Assembly: GCA_947623455.1 (NCBI GenBank)
Contig: OX392530.1
Span: 1,959,501-2,023,500 of the forward strand
From: Mimachlamys varia
Taxonomy: Eukaryota > Mollusca > Bivalvia > Pectinida > Pectinidae
DNA: 64,000 nt
Direction: 5' to 3'
Positions 23,802-34,900 of this stretch are shown here, piece by piece. The notes beneath the pieces are model-generated. The model had not been told where the DNA came from, made no database searches, and saw nothing but the letters and a program-made list of their open reading frames with translations. Every line of letters begins with the position of its first letter. The first letter of the stretch is position 1. Position numbers and translations under genes: made by a program.

Positions 23802-25979
23802 TTTACGTCCCAAACAGGGATCTGGCCGACCCGTCCACGTGCTCGCTCTTTCTTCTTGCCTTCTAGGGTTGTGTACTACGTCATACGTTCTTGTGTCGAA
23901 GTACTAGTGGGTAAGGGTAAAATCCGGAAAACCTCCACTCAGACATGAACACATCATTACGGAAGCCGGATAGGATCACAAGAAAAAGAACATTAATTGT
24001 TACAAGAAAAATCCTTCTTATAATCGTATCATATTGTTTTACCTTTCTCGTAGTTATGAGTGTTGTATACCTCCGATAAAAGATAAAGGATTATTTAAAG
24101 ACCACCATCGAATCCGAACAATAAAAATGCTGGAAACCATTCTAAAGAAATGAAAATGACATGTTTACAGCCCAACAACCACAAGGGAGCGGATTTGGCA
24201 TACTTGAACTTCCATATTTATATGCGTACATGTATCGTTAGTGCCTTTATAATTAGAACATAAAATATTACATTTTGCATTAATTGTCACTTAATTTTCG
24301 CCCCACAGAACTGAAATGAATATTTTTAACTGGTCGTTTAACTGTCAAAGATTTGGTCTAATCTAAGTCCGTGGTATAACATACATGTACAATTGATACC
24401 TTTTGTCAAAACCGAAATGATTTCTGAAAATCGTTTCTTTGACAATGCAGGTCATTGAATAAACCAGAGACGTGTTATATACGTCTCTGATTAACCTCGT
24501 GTGTCTTCTACATGTAGGTTAAAGCTTCATTTGTGCCCCCACCCCTCACCCCGACTGTAGTTATTATTTCTAAGACTAAATGGAAGATAAATGTTGAAAT
24601 AAGGTTTTGTTTTCGATTGAGAATGTGGTATTTAATGGTAAAATGGCCCATTCTTTCTTTATTTTTTTACTTTGTCCATGTCACGTACGTACCTGTATAA
24701 TAGCTACATCAAAAAGCGCGGGATTTTTTTACTCGAAGTTATAATGACGTCACGCTTGACAACTCTACAAAGCGCCAGTTTTTAAAATAATTTTGCAGTT
24801 ACATGAAAAAATATGTACATGCTGCCATAGAAGACAACACTCCATCTTAATCAGAGACGTATAAAGACCAATACGTCTCTGCCTAAACTTAAAATTGAAA
24901 ATCAATGTAATTAGATAATTGCCCGAGTTTCCTCTTGCCGGCCACCTGACCACGGACTTAGCTAATTGCGCACCCTGCCACAAGTCTGATACACTTTGGC
25001 AGTGAGGCACAGGCCTACAATAGTGTGCTCCTAAAACGTTATAGGCAGCTGGTTAGTATTTTTTTCAAGACACAAAGAATTTTTTGTTTGTGTCGTGTGA
25101 TTCTAAACAAGTAACATTAGCTCTGTAGAGCTCTATTTTTACGACAGACTTTATCGGATAGGATTCTACCGACTGGCGCCTGTCAAAAGTACATGCATCT
25201 CGCCGTGTAAAACCTCTAAAATTGTTCGTCTGCTTCATTATCGATCGAGTAACCAGTTAGTTGTTTAAAGAAAAGAAATCGACTTTCTTATGTGTACTTA
25301 CATTTCTATTTTTATTAGACGCCTCCTAGTCACAATGTTGCCTAACACTGCTTTGCTTGAAGACAATGTTATTTTTTGTAGACGCACACAACATGTGAAC
25401 ACTACTATATCTATCTAGAAGACATTCAATTTCAGCGAGTTATTCCCCTTTATATACATTTTTTTTTACAATATATAAGGTCCTAGCTACCACAAATACA
25501 TGTACATACACATGTATACGATTAGACCAAATACGTACTAAATATCACGGATATCAGATTCAACAGCTTAAATATCAAACTGTATTCGAGAATATATATA
25601 CAGGTGTGTATATATATATCGACGTTGTCTTCAAAAAGTAAGGAAAATATAAAATCCGGTTTCGAAGCCTCATTGATTCCAGTCCGGTCACTGATTTTAG
25701 TTCTAATTGCTTATATTTCACTACATTATTCATATCATTGTAAACTGACGTAATTATCTTTCCTATTCTGAACTTCTAATAATCCATTATGTATCAGGGG
25801 AGTAATTGCACTAAGATTACAAAAATCACCTAAAATCACTTCAGGTGTGAGTAATCCGCGCTTTACACCCGCCCTTCTATTTCATTTCCGGACCTTTTGC
25901 TGTAAACACGGTTGACCTAACACGTTTTTCTGAGGATAAAAGATCATCAACAGAGCCCATACGACATTAAAATTGAAGC
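23802..25979. other. Intergenic region between head-to-head PAK1IP1 and TRNAU1AP
   Basis: About 2.2 kb separate the two ATGs, which point away from each other, so both promoters and 5' UTRs should lie here. I see no TATA box or clear CpG cluster. A fold-back repeat is at 24355-24965. Short frames (24765-25010) have no recognisable content. Confidence 0.5.
24355..24965. repeat. Fold-back element with CTAAGTCCGTGGT ends
   Basis: CTAAGTCCGTGGT near 24365 is inverted as ACCACGGACTTAG near 24955. Inside are two short palindromes of the same kind, CAGAGACG-TATACGTCTCTG near 24468-24492 and CAGAGACGTA-TACGTCTCTG near 24851-24882. This looks like a MITE. No target duplication is established. Confidence 0.45.
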
Positions 25980-28900
25980 ATGTCAGGAGCATCATCATCT
26001 TTATGGATGGGAGATGTAAGTATGGTGAACATTTTGTACTAGGAGTAAGCCTTTTATAATGTCAAACCGAAACATTTGTCTCGACGTCGACAATGATCAA
26101 TTGCAGACGTAAACAAAGTCATGATCAACATATAGCAGTCGTAATTTACTCGTGCATATAAACTAATTGGCGTCTACCTCTACCAGGATTCAAATCCTTG
26201 CTCCTCAGGTTCCTAGTAGGACGCTCTACCAGTATGCTAAAGAGAATTATTCCCTGTTGCTCAACGTACAATCAAAATCTGCCACATCAGTATATATCCC
26301 CTCCAGGATTCAAATGAAATTAAGCATGTTTCATGCTTGGATGAAAGGCTACCAAGTTTGTTAAAAGTGAATGACCTTGACCTATTTTCAAGGTCACATG
26401 GGTCAAATATACGTTAAAATATTTCAGCAACTTCTCAATAATTATAACCGAAAATGTCCAGCTGGGTACTGATATTTGGCCTGTAGCATACTTGGATAAA
26501 GGGCTACCAGGTTTGTTCGAATGGATGACCTTGACCTACTTTCAAGGTCACAGGGGTCAAACATGTTGTTATATCTAAGCAACTTCTTCTCAATAACCGA
26601 ATGACCCAGGACTCTGATATTTGGCTTGTAGCATGCTATGATGTAGGGCTATTAAGTTTGTTCAAATGAATGACCTTGACTCTCTTTCAAGGTCACAAGG
26701 GTCAAATATGTTAAAGTTTTCAAGAAACATCATCTCAATAACCAAAACGCCCATGGCCAGGCAACTGATAATTGGCCTGTAGTATACTGGGATGAATGAG
26801 TGAGGACTACAAAGATTTTTTCAATTGAATGACCTTTCAGACCCACCTTCAAGGTCACAGGGGTCATTATCACATGTCTTAAAATCTTCAAGCAAATTCT
26901 TCTCAATAACCGAAAGGCCCAGTGAACTGATATTTGGCCTTTGGCATGCTGGGATGAAGGGCTACCAAGTTTGTTCAAATGAATGACCTTGACCCACTTT
27001 CAAGGTCACATGGGTCAAATATGTTAAAACCTCCTAGGAACTTCTTCTCCATACCCGAAATGTCCAAGGTACTGGTATTTGGCCTGTAGCATGCTTAAAT
27101 TAATTGCCACCAAGTTTGTTAAAATGAATGACCTTGACCTACTCTTAAGGGGTCAAAAATGTTAATATCGTAACCAACTTATATTATATGTAGTCAGATG
27201 ACTGTTAAGGCCCTTTAATTTGGGTCTCCTGTTTTTAGCTCACCTGGTCCAAAGGACCAAGGTGAGCTTATGCGATACCGTGGCGTCCGTCGTCCGTCGT
27301 CCGTCCGTCGTCCGTCGTCCGTCCGTCAACAATTGACTTCTTCTTTATAACCACTGATCGGAATTTGACCAAATTTGGTCAGAAGCATCCCTATGGGGTG
27401 AGGACTCAAAATTGTACAAATGGTTGGGCTGACCCCCCAGGGGCCTGGGGGGCGGGGCCAAAAGGGGTCAATTTGGCTATTTGATATAAACGACTTCTTC
27501 TCTGAAACCGAGCAATGTATATTGCTCATATTTGGCTGGTAGTATTACTATGGGTTGGGGATTCAAAATTGTACAAATGGTGGGGCTGACCCCCCAGGGG
27601 CCTGGGGGGCGGGGCCAAAAGGGTAAGTTGGCTATATTGATATAAACGACTTCTTCTCTGAAACCCAGTAATATATATCGCTCATATTTGGCTGGTAGCA
27701 TCACTATTGAGTGGGGATTCAAAATTGTACAAATGGTGGGGCTGACCCCCAAGGGGCCTGGGGGGCGGGGTCAAAAGGGGTCAATTTGGCTATATTTTAG
27801 CTATATCGGTTTAAGCAACTTCTCCTCCATAACCACTGATAGGAAATCAACCTAATTTGGCAGGAAGCATCCTTGGGTGCCCAGGATTCAAAATTGTACT
27901 AATAGTGGGACTGACCCCCTAGGGGGCTGAGGGGTGGGGCCAAAAGGGGTTATTTAGCTATATCGGTTTAAGCGACTTCTTCTCCATATCCACTGATTGG
28001 AAATCAGCCTTATTTAGCAGAAAGTATCCCTGGGTGCTCAGGATTCAAAATTGTACTCATAGTGGGACTGACCCCCTAGGGAGCTGAGGGGTGGGGCCAA
28101 AAGGGGTTATTTAGCTATATCGGTTTAAGCGACTTCTTCTCCATAACCACTGATAGGAAATCAACCTAATTTGGCAGGAAGCATCCTTGGGTGCCCAGGA
28201 TTCAAAATTGTACTCATGGTGGGACTGACCCCCTAGGGGGCTGAGGGGTGGGGGCCATAAAAAAATATTTAGCTATATTGATATTAGCAACTTTTTCTTC
28301 ATAACCACTGATTGGTAATCAACCTTGTTTGGCAGGAAGCATCCTTAGGTGCTCAGGATTCAACATTGTACTAATGGTGGGACTGACCCCCTAGGGGGCT
28401 GAGGGGCGGGGGGCCAAAAACCGTTATTTAGCTATATTGGTTTAAGCGACTTCTTCTCCATAACCACTGATTGGAAATCAACCTTATTTGGTAGGAACTA
28501 TCCCTATGTGCTCAGGATTCAAAATTGTACTCGTGGTGGGACTGACCCCCTAGGGGGCTGAGGGGCGGGGCCAAAAACCATTATTTAGCTATATCGGTTT
28601 AAGCGACTTCTTCTCCATAACCACTGATTGGAAATCAACCTTATTTGGTAGGAACCATCCCTAGGTGCTCAGGATTCAAAATTGTACTCGTGGTGGGACT
28701 GACCCCCTAGGGCGCTGAGGGGCGGGGTCAAAAAGGGTTATTTAGCTGTATTAATTGGTTTAATCGACTTCTTCTCCATAACCATTGATTGGAAATGAGC
28801 CTTATTTGGCAGGAAGCATCTGTAGGTGCTCAGGATTCAAAATTGTACTCATGGTGGGACTGACCCCCTAGGGGCTGAGGGGCGGGGGGCCAAAAACCGT

Positions 28901-31900
28901 TATTTAGCTATATTGGTTTAAGCGACTTCTTCTCCATAACCACTGATTGGAAATCAACCTTATTTGGTAGGAACTATCCCTAGGTGCTCAGGATTCAAAA
29001 TTGTACTCGTGGTGGGACTGACCCCCTAGGGGGCTGAGGGGCGGGGCCAAAAACCGTTATTTAGCTATATTGGTTTAATCGACTTCTTCTCCATAACCAT
29101 TGATTGGAAATGAGCCTTATTTGGCAGGAAGCATCTGTAGGTGCTCAAGATTCAAAATTGTACTAATGGTGGGACTGACCCCCTAGGGGACTGAGGGGCG
29201 AGCCAAAACAAAATATTTTATCATGATTACCTAGATACCAATGTATCCAGGTGAGCGATACAGGCCCTCTGGGCCTCTTGTTAAATGTGTTTGCCCCCTA
29301 ACAACAGAGCCTAGGTTCAAGCTCCATTTCTACCACAGGGAGGGCCACACTTCAATGAAACATGATTAGTAAAATTAATAGAGAATAGTGCACTTCCACT
29401 GAGGATCGAACCATCAAACTCCAGGCTCCAAGTTGGATGCCCTACCACTGAGCTAAAGGGAAATTTCCTTTAGTTCGGAGCTAAAAGGCAATTTGAAAAG
29501 TGACCGTAATCGACAATTTTAATGTCAAACAGTGTTGACAGCTGGCAACCATTTAATTAAGAACCTGGATTGGAGATTTAGAATAAAGGAGGGAATAGTG
29601 CTTAAGATGTTCATTGATTTGTTTGCCGTACAAGCATGAGCTGTAGGGAATTTCCCTCGCCCTATTACATACATATGTATACATTTGATTGCAAGGCTAG
29701 TACATCCGATACATGATAATTAATCATTCTCTTTTCTTATTGTTTTTCAAGCTGGAGCCTTACATGGATGACTATTTCATAACCTCTGCGTTCGAACAGA
29801 TGGGGGCAACAATCAAGTCTATGAAATTGATAAAAAATAAGGTGACAGGGTAAGCTTTTGAGATTTTTCAGGTGCTATTTTGTATGTACTATAAATCATG
29901 ATCACTTAAGTCTATTAATTGTTCAGTATACACACATTGCACAGGTGTTACTTTTCCGGCGACGGTGTTAACATTTGCGTTAAAGTCCACTTTTCACAAT
30001 TTTATAATTATCCAATTGAATTTAAAGTTGGTCACATTGTTCACACCATCATACTTAATACCTTACCTGAATTTAAATGAAATCGTGTATCAGATTTTGG
30101 TGTTTTGTGGCAAAAACATGGGAATTTTGAGAATTTGCGTTAAAGTCCATTTTTTATATTGTTACAGATATCCGATTGAATTGAAACTTAATGTAGTTAC
30201 TAACATCATCATACTGAACATCTTAGTGAAATTTGGAGGAAATTTATATACAAGTTTTGTTGTTTTGGGTCAAAAACATGGGAATTTTGAGAATTTGCGT
30301 TAAAAGTCCACTTTTTATAGTGTCACTGATATCAGATTCAATTGAAACTTACAGTAGTTACTGATATCATCATACTAAACACCTTAATGAGATCTGGAGG
30401 AAATTTATTTGCAGGTTCCGCTGTTTTGGGGCAAAAACATGGGAATTTGCGTTAGAGTCCACTTTTTATAGTGTGACTGATATCGGATTCAATTGAAACT
30501 TAGGGTAGTTACTAATATTATCATAATGAAGACCTTACTGTAAATTGGAGGAAATTTTGGGGTAAAAACATGGGAATTTTGATAATTTACGTTAGGATCC
30601 ACTATTTATAGTGTTACTGATATGTAATTAAATTGAAACTTGGCTATGTTACAGATATAATCTTGCTGTATGTATTTTGTCATACTAAATTTTATGTTGG
30701 GACTTAAACATTGTCGGCAAAGCGGGAAAGACGAGACATATAATTACACATAATTCTTGTTATATTCTATAATGGGTGGCTCCTTATACATATATATGTT
30801 ATTTACTGACAGAAACTCAAGCAACTGTGCTTCAGCAAAACAACGATCTGAACTAAAATCAATAAATAAGAAAAAAAGGAAAGATTTAGACGGAGACTCT
30901 TGAAAATAAATGTAAGATGATAAGACCATGTGTTCCTGAAGGGTAAGAGGATGAGACCTGCCATGTAAATCTAGCTCACAGCCAAGTAAATATCATGTCT
31001 TCAAAATAAGAACAGAGGTAACTTTTCAAATGTAACAACAAAACACACTAATGAACATAATTTATATCCTGCTGTTAATATTGTATATTTTACTTTCGAC
31101 CACTTGTAAGAAGAGTCATGTACTCAAAGTGTCATCGATATGAAATAAAGTTATTTATTATTATTATTATCCAAAAAAGTCCACCTTTATAGCTTTTGTG
31201 TTTTATCATGATTCATTCCAATGGATTAGGGCAAATAATAACATATTTCTTAAGAAAATACTTGCCAAACCTCTCTATTTAGGAGAGATACTCCCAATTT
31301 TGGACCCTAAAATGTTGCATTTTCAACTTGGAAATCTGCTTAACTGTTCCCATTTTTAAAGGTCTGATGCTTTCATCTGAAAGAAGAACTCAGAAGAAGC
31401 CATTTAAAAGTGTTTTTTTTTTGTCTCTGAATGTACATGTATTCATATTATTTATGTTTTAAATTCTGGACATGCATAATTTCCCCCATGGAAATTTAAA
31501 AAAGTTGGCAAGTATGTAAGAATGCTGTTGCATTGAAAGTCATTTCAATGTCTGTTGTTGTTTTTGACAAACTTAGACTTCTTCAAAGTGTGTTCTATCT
31601 TACTTTCATTACAAGCCTATTTCATACATGAAAATTACATTATAATGGTATTTACTTTAAAATTATCTATTCTTAAAATAAATTTTCTTTGCAGTCTCCC
31701 AGCTGGCTACTGTTTCATAGACTTCCAAGATGCCGAGAAGGCACATGATGCAATGCTGAAGCTGAATGGGAAAATAATCCCGAACAGTAACCCTGTGTGT
31801 ATATATACTGCAGCACATACGTATAGAACATATATATACTGTCTCAGTCTATGTTAAAGAATAGTGAATATTTAATTTATTTTAATCTTTAAATGGATGG

Positions 31901-34900
31901 ATTTATTTAATAATTTCATATCAGTCAAATATTAAAGATGAAACACTTTGTCATTAAAAGTTAACTACCTGGGTAGTCAGTGTGGTAATGTGTATGATAC
32001 TGAATATATGTTTTTAACATTCAGTATCATACACAATACCACACTGACGAGTAAACTTTTAATGACAAAGTGTTTCATCTTTTATATTTGACTGAAACAT
32101 AAGGACTGTGTTCTGTTTGAGATTTTTTATGTTTTAACTGATAAGGACTGTGTTTTGTTCAACCTGTTTTATATTTAATTAACTGATAAGGACTATGTTT
32201 TGTTCAACCTGTTTTATATTTAATTAACTGATAAGGACTGTGTTTTGTTCAACCTGTTTTACATTTAATTAACTGATAAGGACTGTGTTTTGTTCAACCT
32301 GTTTTATATTTAATTAACTGATAAGGACTGTGTTTTGTTCAACCTGTTTTATATTTAATTAACTGATAAGGACTGTGTTTTGTTCAACCTGTTTTATATT
32401 TAATTAACTGATAAGGACTGTGTTATGTATGACCTGTTTTATATTCAATTAACTGATAAAGACCGTGTTATGTATGACCTGTTTTATATTCAATTAACTG
32501 ATAAGGACTGTGTTTTGTTCAACCTGTTCTATATTTAATTAACTGATAAGGACTGTGTTCTGTATGACTTGTTTCAGCCTAAACGGTTTAAGCTGAACAC
32601 ATCCAGCCACGGGAAGGAACACCTAGCAGTGTAAGTGCTTCCTAATTTGGCTGTTAAATTTGCTATGTACTGGGTACGGTGCTATACTGCTGTACCTTAA
32701 ATCCTGTTATACTGTGAGGATCATCTAACAAAGTTGTAAGAGTGCTAATTGCTTAATCTCTGAAATGTGTTATGCACAAGCTACAACACTGCCTATTTGA
32801 TAATCATAATTCATTTTTATATCAAATTTTGCAAATTTAAAGCACATTGATTGTTTAAAACTAACATTTCTTGATAGATATATTCTGGTCTTTTCATTAA
32901 CTACCATCCTTTTGGATAGGTATGCTTCATTTCTATTGTGACATCATTATATTCCTGGGAAACTTTCGTAAATATGCGGGAACTTATTGGCTGAATTTGC
33001 TGTTTCTTTAGCCATTACATGATGTCATAATAGTATTGAGGTAAAACATACAATACACCTACCAAGATGGGAGACAACTCTTGTTAATGGGGAAAAACAT
33101 AATATATAGGTCTGAAAGCCAATTGTGTGTGTACAAAGGGTAGTTATTTTGTTATTTTTAAATGCTATTTGTCTGTTCTAGGCCAGAGTTTTCCCTTTTC
33201 ATCGGTGACCTGTCAACAGATGTTGATGACTACGTTTTATATTATGCATTCGCAAAGAAATACAGATCATGTAGATCAGCTAAAGGTAATCATTAAAGGC
33301 CCAATATACGTAATTTTCGGCAAAACTTGAAGCGAAAATCAAGCCTAATAGCTTATTATATTTATAGATTTAGTTAAGATCAGCTTATATCAGCAATATT
33401 CAAGATGAATTCTTTCCGGTACAGCAGCAGTTAAAACACGCTATTTGTAAACACGCGTCCATTTTGAACCGTTTTATACCTTCGCCTTCGGTTTGTTATT
33501 GAAGTGGGCCCCACCTGAATTATTTTCAATTCTTTGGATTTTCTATCGAGAGTTTCTTGTTAGTTACCGCTCAGCTTTACTTCGTTTTAGGCTTAATTTT
33601 GCATGGTTATCAACTGGATTTTTTTTAGAATTTTTCAGAATCACGAAAATTTCCATGAAGTTACGTATATTGGGCCTTAAAGAAAAAAAATATTTCTGAA
33701 ATAATTATGGAATTACATTTGAAATTTTAAGGGAAAGACATTTTACAGTTTTCCTTACTTTATGACCTGTTGATAGGACATAAACATATCTAAACCAATG
33801 TTACAACAAAAATCAGTTTAACAGTTTAAAAGGAAGCTGGTTCATAGGGATTTATGTTATAAACTTGCTTGAAAGCAAGTTATTTTCATTGGTATCATAT
33901 ATCGTACATCAAAAATGAGCAAAATTATTGCATGGTCATTTGGCTTATTTAGAAGATATAAGGGTTTTGTATATATACATTTGTATATATGTGAAGCTAA
34001 TGTGCCAGCACTAACATAATCTATTTACACAGTTGTATTAGAAAGTAACGGGCGCAGTAAGGGGTATGGATTTGTTCGCTTCTCCGAGGAAACGGACCAG
34101 CAGAGGGCACTGATTGAGATGCAGCATATGACAGGTATCGGAGTGAAGCCCATTCGTGTGAGTCTGGCCACACCGAAAAGGTAGGAACCACTCCAATGTG
34201 AATCCTCAACAGTTTAAACACATTGTCAAAGATATTTTGCTATCAAATGGTTTCAGTGATGTGAAGGTAATTTGAACTTCTCTGTCTATCTAAGAAGGTT
34301 TTAGCTGAAATGATGTTAGCTATTGTTGTTGGTCTTCATGAGTGGGGGTTGGTCTGTTGACTTTTAACATTTGATATATCCTCTCCAAAAGCAGTGATCC
34401 AATTTCAATGAAATATTTGTTGGAAGATTTAAATTAAATCAAACACAAACCCTAAGGGTCAGGATGACCTAAAGCCATCGTGCACCATCCATCGTCGCTG
34501 TTCACCGTGCATAAACTTTCCCTTTAAACAACTTCTCAATAACTGAAAGGCCCAGGGTGCTGATTATGCATGTATCATGCTGGGATGAAGGGCTACAAAG
34601 TTTGTTAAAATGAATGACCTTGATCTACATGTACTTTCAAGGTCACAGGGGACAAATTTGTTTACATTTTAGCAATAACCAACGAAAATTATATCTGTAG
34701 TTAGTTGACCATTAAGGCCCTTTGGGCCTCTTGGTTTTAGTTTATGTTCAAGTTCGACCCTTTTGGGCTTCTTGTTTTGGTTTATATCATTATATCGGGC
34801 CCACTGGGCCTCTTTGTTTTATTTCAGACCCATGCCTCAGGATATGTCTGGAGGTATACACTACAGCCACTACTACGGACACAACTACCCGTACAGTGCT

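Noticed and set aside
29390..29470. Functional tRNA gene on the minus strand
   Set aside because: A- and B-box-like motifs are present, but acceptor-stem pairing and a normal anticodon loop are not evident. Related degenerate copies nearby indicate a SINE.
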